Shown one piece after another: positions 14,528-21,970 of a DNA stretch of 33,441 nucleotides (its first letter is position 1; each line of letters starts with the position of its first letter). Made by a program: the position numbers and the translations under genes. A model generated the notes under the pieces. That model had not been told where the DNA came from, ran no database searches, and saw only the letters and a program-made list of their open reading frames with translations. Origin of the DNA: Burkholderiaceae bacterium (lineage in GTDB: Bacteria > Pseudomonadota > Gammaproteobacteria > Burkholderiales > Burkholderiaceae_C); NCBI GenBank assembly GCA_028685665.1, contig JAQUDN010000013.1:1-33441 (forward strand), read 5' to 3'.

Positions 14528-15871
14528 TCACTCCGCGTGCCGCAGGGCGCGCAGCTCCTGGATCCGTGCCCGCAACGGCGCCAGCAAGTAGGCATGCACC
14601 TCCGGGAGCAGCCCCAGCGCTGGCCCTTCGGAAACGATGCGCTCCAGTCCGGGCAGCATCGCCTGCAGGCCTGCGACGATGGCATCCCTTCGCAGCAACG
14701 GGGGGGCGCCCTTGCGGCGCTTGCGGGGTGGGTCCATGCCCTCTGCCAAGGCACAGAGTTGGTCTATCACCCCATTCCAGTCCGGTTGGCCCCCAGACTC
14801 GCCCTCCCAGCGAATGCGTCGGGCAATGCCGTCCGGGTGCAGGTACATCGGCGCAAAGTCGAACAGCGGCGTCAGCGCAATCCTGCCATTCAAGTCCCGT
14901 TGGACCGCGGTGTTGCGCGCATGGTTGTCCTTGTTGCCCAGCGCCAGGTTGGCCACATCGCGGCGCAGGTATTCGATGATTTCGGCCTCCGGGTGCGTGC
15001 AGTGCCGCAGCAGTGCCGCGCACACCTGGTTGTGGCTGGGCACTTTGTCAAACCCTGGCATGCCCGTCAGGCTGGCGATGCTCTCCTGGGCCAGGCGCAC
15101 CGTGCGCCCTTGCTGCACACGCCGGTCAAAACGGGGAATGAACAGCGCCCGCTCGCGCAGCGTCAGCGGTGCGTGAACCCGCAGGCCCAGCAACGATGCC
15201 AGCGCCATATACGGTGCTTCGAGTGCCAGGATCTGCGCCAGCTGGGGGTTCGGTCCCCGACCAAACTTGATGAGGTAGTGCGCCAGGGCCTCGGTATCGG
15301 GGAGCGTGTGGTCCAGGTAGAGCAGGCCGTCCTTGGCGCGGGTCAGCAGGATCTTGGGCCATTCCCCCTGCACCCCGGACGATCCCGCCACAAACAGGCC
15401 ATGCGATGCCAGGTGCTCTGCAAAGTTCTCGCTGCGGGCTGCGACCTCGGCATCGCTGAAGCCCTTGCGAGGCCCGGTTTCCAAAGCCAGGAATTCAGCC
15501 GCCTCCTTCACCCGCAGGTGGCCGATCGGGTTGCCTGCGCCGGACAGCAGTAGGCGCCAATCGGCACTTGCTTCTGCCCCGGCGGGCAGGCCCAACCGCC
15601 GCAGCATCTCCTGGCGCCCAAAGCCCTGCGGCAGCAGGTCGATCAGGAACACGGGCCAATGGGGGCGCGACAGGGTTTCCAGCCCCACGGGCCACTGCGC
15701 CGTCAGGGCATGGGCATCCCTGGCCCCAGGATGGGCAAAAGCCCATTCCACGGCATAGCCTGCATAGGATGGGGTGCGCCAACCTGCGCGGGAATCTCCC
15801 AAAAGCTGGACCGTGGCCGCGTCGTGCCACTGGCCATGCGCATGGAGCTGGATGGTGCACGCAGAAGTCAT
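14528..15871 (-). CDS. hipA: HipA-family serine/threonine kinase toxin
   Basis: HipA toxins are kinases that phosphorylate translation factors, glutamyl-tRNA synthetase in E. coli. The 447-residue product has the HipA layout: N-terminal subdomain (1-110 or so), an ATP-binding loop region (LFVAGSSGVQGEWPKILLT), RFDR near 245, the catalytic loop GNKDNHARNTA near 310-320 and the metal-binding segment LFDFAPM near 336-342. The conserved catalytic Asp and Asn are present, so it looks active. The SSG of the loop contains Ser residues where HipA autophosphorylation occurs in relatives. It is transcribed before hipB. A TATCGATA dyad (15885-15892) lies 14-21 nt upstream and may be an operator. Confidence 0.85.
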   Translation of the reverse strand: MTSACTIQLHAHGQWHDAATVQLLGDSRAGWRTPSYAGYAVEWAFAHPGARDAHALTAQWPVGLETLSRPHWPVFLIDLLPQGFGRQEMLRRLGLPAGAEASADWRLLLSGAGNPIGHLRVKEAAEFLALETGPRKGFSDAEVAARSENFAEHLASHGLFVAGSSGVQGEWPKILLTRAKDGLLYLDHTLPDTEALAHYLIKFGRGPNPQLAQILALEAPYMALASLLGLRVHAPLTLRERALFIPRFDRRVQQGRTVRLAQESIASLTGMPGFDKVPSHNQVCAALLRHCTHPEAEIIEYLRRDVANLALGNKDNHARNTAVQRDLNGRIALTPLFDFAPMYLHPDGIARRIRWEGESGGQPDWNGVIDQLCALAEGMDPPRKRRKGAPPLLRRDAIVAGLQAMLPGLERIVSEGPALGLLPEVHAYLLAPLRARIQELRALRHAE

Positions 15872-15978
15872 TTGCGCAGAATTCTATCGATACTGAATCG
15901 AATCTGGCATCGACTTTGTTGGTTTTTCGTGTAAACGCTCTGGATTAAATGGTGGCGAGGGTGAGCGGTCAAGGTCCA
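15872..15978 (-). promoter_or_regulatory. Upstream region of hipAB
   Basis: This AT-richer gap between the XRE antitoxin stop and hipA holds the palindrome TATCGATA (15885-15892) and a related ATCGAATC nearby, which may be operator half-sites. On the minus strand TAGAAT (15889-15884) is a possible -10 box, but the -35 is weak. No terminator is evident after the upstream TA pair, so read-through is possible. Confidence 0.35.
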
Positions 15979-16299
15979 TCAGGCAAACACGACATGGGTC
16001 TGCCCTTGTGGCTGGCTGCGAGGTGCTTTGCGCACCACGATCTCCACGTCTCGGCCTAAGCGGTTGAGGCATTCGATCATCTTGGCCTCGCTGATGCCAC
16101 GAAACTGTCCCCGTAGCAATCCTGACAGCTTCGGTTGCGGCACACCCAAAATTTCAGCGGCCTGCTGCTGGGTCAAATGCCTGTGGCGAATGATGTCCCC
16201 GATTTTGCTCGCCAGTCGTGCTTTGACGAACATCGCTTCAGCCTCTGGCATCTCCAGATCGGCATAAACGTTTGCGCTGCTTTCTTCGATGTCGATCAT
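15979..16299 (-). CDS. XRE-family antitoxin (HigA/Gp49-partner type)
   Basis: A 106-residue protein with a HTH of the type that pairs with HigB/Gp49-like toxins (HLTQQQAAEILGVPQPKLSG, about 42-61, then LLRGQFRGISEAKMIECLNR). The LTQxxAAxxLGVxQPxxSxLxxG pattern is characteristic of this antitoxin group. It starts inside the end of the toxin gene (4-nt overlap), so the order is toxin then antitoxin as in higBA. The short acidic N-terminus (MIDIEESSANVYADLEMPEA) and the C-terminal tail probably contact the toxin, but this is inference. Confidence 0.85.
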   Translation of the reverse strand: MIDIEESSANVYADLEMPEAEAMFVKARLASKIGDIIRHRHLTQQQAAEILGVPQPKLSGLLRGQFRGISEAKMIECLNRLGRDVEIVVRKAPRSQPQGQTHVVFA

Positions 16300-16655
16300 T
16301 TCTGTGCTCCTAAACTGGATTCAATGGCTTTCAGGCGTGACTTGACCAACTCCATGTCAGGTTTGGGTGTGGCAATGCCCTGCGTGGATTTTTTCTGGAA
16401 GCAATGAACGACGTACACCGCCTCGGCATAGCGGACGGTGTAAACCGCACGGTAGGCATCCCCTTGGCAGTCTTCCACGATCTCTAGAACCCCTGCGCCC
16501 CCAAAGCCTTTGAGGGGTTTGGCATCGGGATGTTTTTGTCCCGCTTGGGCCAGATGCAGGGCATAGCCGAAAACATCTTGCACCTCCTCTGGCATGGCCA
16601 TGAGGTCCTTGCGGCTGGAAGCGACCCAGCGCAGTGGTTTGAGAGGCGTTGACAT
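16296..16655 (-). CDS. RelE/HigB-type (Gp49-like) toxin
   Basis: A 119-residue protein of the phage-derived Gp49-like/RelE toxin group, which cleave ribosome-bound mRNA in characterised members. The listed ORF begins at 16733, but the ATG at 16655 (MSTPLKPLRWVASSRKDL) gives the usual compact N-terminus. Typical features are VFGYALHLAQAGQ, then HPDAKPLKGFGGAGVLEIVE and YRAVYTVRYAEAVYVVHCFQ, followed by KKS. The basic and aromatic residues of the last motif are the expected active-site region. It is translationally coupled to the XRE antitoxin. A CATAAT hexamer 8 nt upstream of the ATG suggests a very short leader. Confidence 0.85.
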   Translation of the reverse strand: MSTPLKPLRWVASSRKDLMAMPEEVQDVFGYALHLAQAGQKHPDAKPLKGFGGAGVLEIVEDCQGDAYRAVYTVRYAEAVYVVHCFQKKSTQGIATPKPDMELVKSRLKAIESSLGAQK

Positions 16656-16733
16656 GTGTGAATTATGCCCAAGTGGATATAAAACTGCCCCGATTCGTGG
16701 GGGCGTCAAGCCGCTGGCAGCGCTTTGCCCCAA

Positions 16734-18026
16734 TCACTCCCACCGGTGGGGCAAGCGGAGCAGGCCCGGGGTGCTGCGCGGGTCCACATGCCTAAAGTTG
16801 GCGCAGTGCAGCCACTGGTCATACACCACCAGCCCTTGCCGATCAAACAGGTAGGCGCTGACGACGTACTCGCCCGAATGCAGCGGCAGATCGGTGAAGC
16901 GCAGGCGGGCTCGCCACAGGCCGGCGCCCAGGGGGGTGGGGGCAACGCCATCCTGCAAGGTGCCTGCGGTGGTGATGCCCGGGCCATGGGCCTGTTCCAG
17001 CATGATCCCCACATGGGGGCATTCCTCGCCCAGGCCTTGGGCGGTGACGGTGATCACCAGGTCTTTGGCACCCAGCAGAGGAGCTTGTTCCGGCGCGCCC
17101 GCCTCCAGGTCGGCCAGTTCCACGGACACAATGCCTGCGAGGGTGCTGGCCGGCAAGGGCGGTGCAGCGGGGGGCTCTGCGGCCTCTGCCAAAGTGCCTG
17201 CGCCTGTCTCGTCGGTGCGGGGCTCGGCGTTCGCAGGGGAGGGGGCCGCGGCCAGGGCGGTGTGTTTGTCTGCCAGGTCTTGTGCGCGCACATGGGCTTC
17301 GTAAGACGCCAGCACGCTCTCGGTCTCGCCAAAGGCCCGTTGCTGGCCTTGGTCGAGCCACAGCACCACATCGCACAGCTGGCGCACATGGTAGAGGCTG
17401 TGGGAGCAAAACAGGATCGTGCAGCCGTTGCGCCGAAAGGCGTCAATGCGTTCGACGCATTTCTTCTGAAAATGCTGGTCGCCCACCGCCAGGGCTTCAT
17501 CAATGATCAGCAGATCGGGCTCAATGGCCGTGACCAGCGCGAAGGCCAGGCGCACCGCCATCCCGGAAGAATAGGTCTTGACCGGCCGGTCCAGCGCATC
17601 GCCCAGTTCGGAGAACGCAATGATCTCCGGTTCGAGTTGCGCCATCTGCTCGGCCGAAATCCCGATCAGGCTCCCGCCGAAGTAGAGGTTCTGCCGCCCC
17701 GTGAAATCCGGATGGAATCCCGCACCCAATTCCAGAATGGCCGTCACCCGGCCCGAGCGTTGCACGCTGCCCGTCGAGGGCTGCATGGTGCCGGCCAGCA
17801 ACTTGAGCAGCGAGCTTTTTCCGGCGCCGTTGTTGCCCACCACGCCCAGGCAGGCGCCGCGCGGCAGGCTGAATGACACATCGCGCAAGGCCCAGTGGCT
17901 GCGGTGGGTGGGGCGGCCCGTCAGCAGCGCTTTCAGGCGCTGGCGTGGCGAGGCGTAGAGCTTGTATTCCTTGCCCAGGTGCGACACGGTCACCGTGGGG
18001 CTTGGGGTAGGGGCCAGAGCGGTCAT
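16734..18026 (-). CDS. wzt: Polysaccharide ABC exporter ATPase (Wzt-like) with C-terminal domain
   Basis: The nucleotide-binding subunit of an O-antigen/capsule-type ABC exporter. From the ATG at 18026 it has 430 residues. The ABC domain covers about 1-250: Walker A GNNGAGKSS, signature YSSGMAVRLAFA, Walker B DLLIIDEALAVGD and the switch His (FCSHS). An Ala/Pro-rich linker (about 270-315) precedes a C-terminal beta-sandwich-like domain of about 120 residues (SVELADLEAGAPEQAPLLGA to RHVDPRST). Such Wzt C-terminal domains bind the modified end of the finished glycan before export. The start overlaps the wzm stop by 4 nt. The upstream extension in the ORF track is artefactual. Confidence 0.9.
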   Translation of the reverse strand: MTALAPTPSPTVTVSHLGKEYKLYASPRQRLKALLTGRPTHRSHWALRDVSFSLPRGACLGVVGNNGAGKSSLLKLLAGTMQPSTGSVQRSGRVTAILELGAGFHPDFTGRQNLYFGGSLIGISAEQMAQLEPEIIAFSELGDALDRPVKTYSSGMAVRLAFALVTAIEPDLLIIDEALAVGDQHFQKKCVERIDAFRRNGCTILFCSHSLYHVRQLCDVVLWLDQGQQRAFGETESVLASYEAHVRAQDLADKHTALAAAPSPANAEPRTDETGAGTLAEAAEPPAAPPLPASTLAGIVSVELADLEAGAPEQAPLLGAKDLVITVTAQGLGEECPHVGIMLEQAHGPGITTAGTLQDGVAPTPLGAGLWRARLRFTDLPLHSGEYVVSAYLFDRQGLVVYDQWLHCANFRHVDPRSTPGLLRLPHRWE

Positions 18027-18817
18027 AGCCAATCTACCAGTTGATCGCGGCTGCGGCGCAGCAAGACATCCAGTAGCACCGCGCCCGTTGCCAGCCAGGC
18101 CAGCGCACCCACCCAGACGGGCCAGGCCGGCCAGGCGCCCTGCAGCAGCAGGGCCTGGTAGCCGCTGACCCAGGCCGTCATGGGGTTGAGCCACAGCACC
18201 CAGCGCCAGGCGGCGGGGAACATCTCCATGGGAAACAGCACGGGCGAGGCAAAAATGCCCAAAGCCAGGGCAAAGCTGACCAGTTGAACCGTGTCGCGCA
18301 GTGCCGCCGCCAGCACCGCCAGGGCGGTGCCCCACAGCATGCACAGCAGCCACTGCAGCAGCAGCAGGACGGGCAAGGCGACCAGGGCCCCGGAAAAGTG
18401 GTGCTGAGGCGCATAGGCCAGAATCAGCAGCAGCATCAGGGGCGCAAACACCAGGCCGCTGGCCAGCACCGCCCGCACGGGAAACAGCAGGGGCGGCAAC
18501 GCGTTCTTTTGCAGCACCCCACCGGCCTCCACCAGGCTGCCCATGCCCCGGGTGAGGGCGTCGGCAAAGGCCATCCAGGGGAGCATGCCCACGATCAAAT
18601 AGGCGCCCACGGCCTTGGTGGGCGCGCCTTCACCCAGGCGCATGGCAAACACCACATCGAACACCAGGTAGTAGGCGGCCATGGTGAGCAGGGGCTGCAC
18701 ATAGGCCCAGGCCACGCCCATGGCGGTGCCCGCATAGCGGGCCGAAATATCGCGGCGGGTGAGCACCCAACACAGGGCGCGAGAACGCCAGAGGGTTTGG
18801 ACTTCGTGCCAGAGCAT
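18023..18817 (-). CDS. wzm: Polysaccharide ABC exporter permease (Wzm-like)
   Basis: The membrane subunit of the same exporter, an ABC-2 type permease of 264 residues when started at the ATG at 18817 (MLWHEVQTLWRSRALCWVLT). It has an amphipathic N-terminus (RRDISARYAGTAMGVAWAYV is the typical Wzm entry motif) and about six hydrophobic segments, including MLLLILAYAP and LLLLQWLLCMLWGTALAVLA. NPMTAWVSGYQALLLQG near the end is another family motif. The track extends the frame to 18919 through a low-complexity stretch. Co-transcribed with wzt. Confidence 0.9.
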   Translation of the reverse strand: MLWHEVQTLWRSRALCWVLTRRDISARYAGTAMGVAWAYVQPLLTMAAYYLVFDVVFAMRLGEGAPTKAVGAYLIVGMLPWMAFADALTRGMGSLVEAGGVLQKNALPPLLFPVRAVLASGLVFAPLMLLLILAYAPQHHFSGALVALPVLLLLQWLLCMLWGTALAVLAAALRDTVQLVSFALALGIFASPVLFPMEMFPAAWRWVLWLNPMTAWVSGYQALLLQGAWPAWPVWVGALAWLATGAVLLDVLLRRSRDQLVDWL

Positions 18818-18930
18818 GGGGCGGGCGGGGCGTGAACCACAAAGAAAAAAACCCGCCATCCCCACAAGACAGGGCGACGGGGCGGCGGTGGGGTGCCCAA
18901 GGCAATCCCCGCCCGCCATGGCGCGCGGGT

Positions 18931-19878
18931 TTACTGCGCGGGCTTGTTGCCAGCCGCTTTGGACTGTTCTGCGATGAAGGCTTGGAGGGCTGTGTCATTG
19001 CCCTTGGCCAGGCCTTGCAGGCGGTCGATTTCCTTCATGCGCACATTCTGCTGGGCCTTGCCACTGGCTTCGGCACGCAGCTGGTCTCGCACTTCTTCAA
19101 ACGGCTTCACGCCGGCAGGCTTGCGTTCTTCGAGGCGAATGATGTGCAAGCCAAAATCGCTTTGCACAATACCGCTGAGTTGTCCGGGCTGCTGCAGGGT
19201 GTCGATGGCCTCGTCAAAAGCCTTGACCATGCGGCCCTTGGCAAAAAAGCCCAGGTCTCCACCCTTGGCGGCGCTGCCGGGGTCGGCGGACTCTTTCTTC
19301 GCCAGTTCTTCAAAGTTGGCACCGGCTTTCAGGTCGGCCAGGATTTTTTCGGCCTTGGCGCGGGCTTCGGCATCGCTGCCGCGCACCAGAATGTGGCGAG
19401 CGCGGGTCTGGGCGGGTTGTTCAAAGCGCTGGACCTCGGCCTTGTAGATGGTTTGGGCCAGTTTGTCGGTGGCTGGGTCATCGGCCTGCAGAGCGCTTTT
19501 GGCAATGTCCACCACGCGGGCTTCGGCCAGGATGGCTTCTTGCTGGGTTTTGAGCAAGGCCACCACGTCGGCGCGCTTGTCCATGCCTTTTTGGACAGCC
19601 TCTGCGGCCAGTGCGCGGCGCAGGTAGAGGTTGCTGATCAGCTGGCGCAGCATATCGGGCTGGCCCAGCACGCGGGTGCGCACATCGGCGGGCATGCGGT
19701 CGAGCTCGGCTTGCACATCGCTGCGCAGCACCTTGACGCCGGCGCCTTCCAGCAGCGCTTCGTTCTTGGTTTGGCTCAGGGCCGGGGTACAGGCCAGTGC
19801 GGTGGCCAGGGCCAGGCTGGCGGTCAAGGGCGACAAGGCGACACGGGCGAAGCGAAAGGAGGTGTGCGTGTTCAACAT
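18931..19878 (-). CDS. Periplasmic parvulin-type peptidyl-prolyl isomerase
   Basis: A 315-residue exported protein. The N-terminus has a signal peptide (LTASLALATALACTPALSQ; a Cys lies in it but not in a good lipobox). A SurA/PrsA-like helical region follows (about 40-155), then a parvulin domain (TRARHILVRGSDAEARAKAE, about 158-177, with FEELAKKESADPGSAAKGGD and LGFFAKGRMVKAFDEA) and a helical tail. It probably assists folding of periplasmic or outer-membrane proteins. It lies downstream of the S-layer-like gene on the same strand and beyond its terminator, so it is probably on another transcript. A chaperone role for the surface protein is plausible but only by position. Confidence 0.9.
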   Translation of the reverse strand: MLNTHTSFRFARVALSPLTASLALATALACTPALSQTKNEALLEGAGVKVLRSDVQAELDRMPADVRTRVLGQPDMLRQLISNLYLRRALAAEAVQKGMDKRADVVALLKTQQEAILAEARVVDIAKSALQADDPATDKLAQTIYKAEVQRFEQPAQTRARHILVRGSDAEARAKAEKILADLKAGANFEELAKKESADPGSAAKGGDLGFFAKGRMVKAFDEAIDTLQQPGQLSGIVQSDFGLHIIRLEERKPAGVKPFEEVRDQLRAEASGKAQQNVRMKEIDRLQGLAKGNDTALQAFIAEQSKAAGNKPAQ

Positions 19879-19906
19879 GCGGTCAAGATCAAAGAAAAAA
19901 GTCGAG

Positions 19907-19925
19907 AAAAAAGGGCCTGGGCCCT
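19907..19925 (-). terminator. Weak second terminator-like hairpin
   Basis: On the minus strand AGGGCC and GGCCCT pair around a 2-nt loop (more likely 5 bp with a 4-nt loop), followed by six T. It lies between the main terminator and the isomerase start, only about 30 nt before the latter, so it might act as an attenuator in the isomerase leader or as backup termination. Confidence 0.4.
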
Positions 19926-19942
19926 CAATCTAAGCAACAAAT

Positions 19943-19973
19943 AAAAAAGGCGGGGATTGCTCCCCGCCTTTTT
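19943..19973 (-). terminator. Strong terminator after the S-layer-like gene
   Basis: AAAAAGGCGGGGA and TCCCCGCCTTTTT form an 8-bp GC-rich stem with a 4-nt loop, flanked by A and T runs on both sides, so it can act in both directions. It lies 23 nt beyond the stop of the surface-protein gene. A strong terminator fits a highly transcribed gene. Confidence 0.9.
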
Positions 19974-19996
19974 ATATTACAGAGCTAATCCGAAGA

Positions 19997-21682
19997 TTAG
20001 TTGTAACGGTGAGCCCAGGCACCGCCCAGGTTAGCACCGCGGGTCTTGGCAGCAGCGAAGCCGATGACTGGCAGACCGTTGTTCACACCAGGGCGAACTG
20101 CATTGGCCAGACCAGGCGTGGTGATACGGAACCAGCCGTCAGCGTACGATGTGTTGATCGTTTGTTGGGCCAGCGAAGCACTCAGAACAGCGGATGTTGC
20201 GTTGTTGAAGGACAGCACAGACACTTCACCGCACAGGTTCACAGCAGAGCCAGGAGAAACCACGAAGGTTGTCTTGGTGTTTTCTTCGCGGTCAAAACCA
20301 CGCAGGCTGTTTGTAGACACACAGATACGGTTGCGATCTTCCGACAGGAAGACGTTGCCGTTTGCGCCAGCGCGATAGTTCGCAGCGGAGTTAATCTCTG
20401 GAGTAGTAGCTGTAGCAGCCACGAAGAAATCGGTGGTCATTGCATCGTTCGAAATGATCGAAACGTTGGTGCGAGTGAAGCCAGCGACCAAGTTGGTAGC
20501 ACCTGCGTTGTAGTCCATTGCAACTGCATAACGACGTGTGGGCATGGAGAACACCCAGTCAGTTGCGAAGTTGACAGCACTGTTAGTCAGGAATTCGTTG
20601 GTTACAGCTTGCACGCTCAAAGTGCTTGCCAGCAGTTTGGCTTGCTCAGCTGGTGCAGAAGAACCAGCAGGAATACCAACGCGGTTCAGCGCATAAGGTG
20701 TAGACAGGTCTGGGAAGTCATAGCTTGCAGCACGGACAACACCACCAGCCAACAGCGGATCAGCAGTCAACTGGATTGCTTGTTGCTGAGCCAGATCGGC
20801 ACTAGTTTGGGGGGACCAAACCAAGTTGGCTTGTGCGTTACGGGTAACACCACCAGTAGCGTTAATGGCCAAGGCTTCAATGGCAACTGCTTCACCGGAG
20901 ACGGATGCGCTGTCAGCCAGATTGACGATGGTCCAGTTAGCGAACAAACCGCCGGTAGGCCAGCTATAACCGCGAACCAGAGGGTCGTTTGCCGAACCAG
21001 CCACGTTCGACAGAGCGTTTTCTTGACGATCCATCTGAGCAGACGAGCAAGGAGCAACACCGTTCACGTGCTTGATGGCGTTGTACAAAGAACCCGTAGT
21101 CAGGTTGACAGGAATGTCAGCCATGTTCAGGATTTCGATGTAGCCTTCACGGGTTTCGTTCTTGGCATTAGCGCCTTGACGAACGCGAAGTGTCTTGAAC
21201 TTGCCACCGTCAGCTTTGATGTCTGCAGCGCTTGGCAGTGTGCAGCTCTTGTCATCGGTCACCAGACGCGAAACGCCATCTGCATCGACGGCCACGTTAG
21301 CTGTCCACATGTCACCAGGCGACAGGTAGATGGTGATGTCGAACAAGTCGTCGGAGTTCGAAGCACCGCGATAGCGCAGCTTCACTGCCTTACCGTTGTT
21401 CAGGTCGGTGTTGACGATGTTCAGCAGGGATGCGTTGCTGGATTGGGTCGTGAAGTAAGGCACGAACAGGATGTGACCTGTGCCATCAGTGTTGATTTGC
21501 AGGTCATTTGCTTGGCGAGCAACAGCAGCGGCTGGCAGGCTACCAAATGCAGCGTTGCTGTAAGCCAGACGGCCGCCAACAGCAGTGATGTCAACAGTGT
21601 TTGCCACAACTTGTGCGTTAGCACCGCCAGCGATGCCACCAACCATGGCAGCAATGCTCAATGCAAGAAGATTTTTCTTCAT
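19997..21682 (-). CDS. Secreted S-layer-like surface protein, probably abundant
   Basis: A 561-residue protein starting at 21682 (GGAG 7 nt upstream; the ORF track begins 13 codons earlier). It has a classical signal peptide (MKKNLLALSIAAMVGGIAGG then ANA|Q) and a mature part rich in Ala, Asn, Thr, Ser and Val, with only four Cys. The C-terminus ends AWAHRYN. I recognise it as the type of large secreted surface protein found in Comamonadaceae; NpdA, the S-layer protein of Delftia nanopods, is a possible relative, but I cannot confirm that. The gene is AT-richer and uses a narrower codon set than its neighbours, a sign of very high expression or a distinct origin. Function otherwise unknown. 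Confidence 0.7.
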   Translation of the reverse strand: MKKNLLALSIAAMVGGIAGGANAQVVANTVDITAVGGRLAYSNAAFGSLPAAAVARQANDLQINTDGTGHILFVPYFTTQSSNASLLNIVNTDLNNGKAVKLRYRGASNSDDLFDITIYLSPGDMWTANVAVDADGVSRLVTDDKSCTLPSAADIKADGGKFKTLRVRQGANAKNETREGYIEILNMADIPVNLTTGSLYNAIKHVNGVAPCSSAQMDRQENALSNVAGSANDPLVRGYSWPTGGLFANWTIVNLADSASVSGEAVAIEALAINATGGVTRNAQANLVWSPQTSADLAQQQAIQLTADPLLAGGVVRAASYDFPDLSTPYALNRVGIPAGSSAPAEQAKLLASTLSVQAVTNEFLTNSAVNFATDWVFSMPTRRYAVAMDYNAGATNLVAGFTRTNVSIISNDAMTTDFFVAATATTPEINSAANYRAGANGNVFLSEDRNRICVSTNSLRGFDREENTKTTFVVSPGSAVNLCGEVSVLSFNNATSAVLSASLAQQTINTSYADGWFRITTPGLANAVRPGVNNGLPVIGFAAAKTRGANLGGAWAHRYN

Positions 21683-21782
21683 GTAGGAACTCCAGTTAAA
21701 AATTGAAAGCGCAACTACCAAGATTGATTACGCTCTTTGATGGTAGCACAGGCCTACGGGCCCACCGTGCCCGCGCCCCCCA

Positions 21783-21810
21783 ATGGTAAAAGAGTGTTTT
21801 GAAAAAACAA
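21783..21810 (-). promoter_or_regulatory. Possible promoter of the S-layer-like gene
   Basis: On the minus strand TTGTTT (21810-21805) and TACCAT (21788-21783) are 16 nt apart. The -10 is weak. The leader would be about 95 nt and contains a dyad (CTACCA at 21746-21741 pairing with TGGTAG at 21720-21715). A long structured leader is common for abundant surface-protein messages. Confidence 0.3.
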
Positions 21811-21970
21811 CAATGACCGTTGGGCGACGCAACAGGCTCATACAAATAAGCCAGTTAAAGCGGCGGTTGGCTCGGGTGGAGGGCAGTTTAGCCCAAGGCC
21901 CCAAGCTGGTAAACGGATACCCGGGCTCAAGGGGGGTTGTGGGTGAAGACTGTGGTTTTTTCACACGTCT

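Noticed and set aside
20009-21706. 565-aa + strand ORF opposite the S-layer-like gene
   Set aside because: It mirrors the restricted codon use of the real gene on the minus strand, has no signal peptide or recognisable domain, and would overlap the real gene completely.
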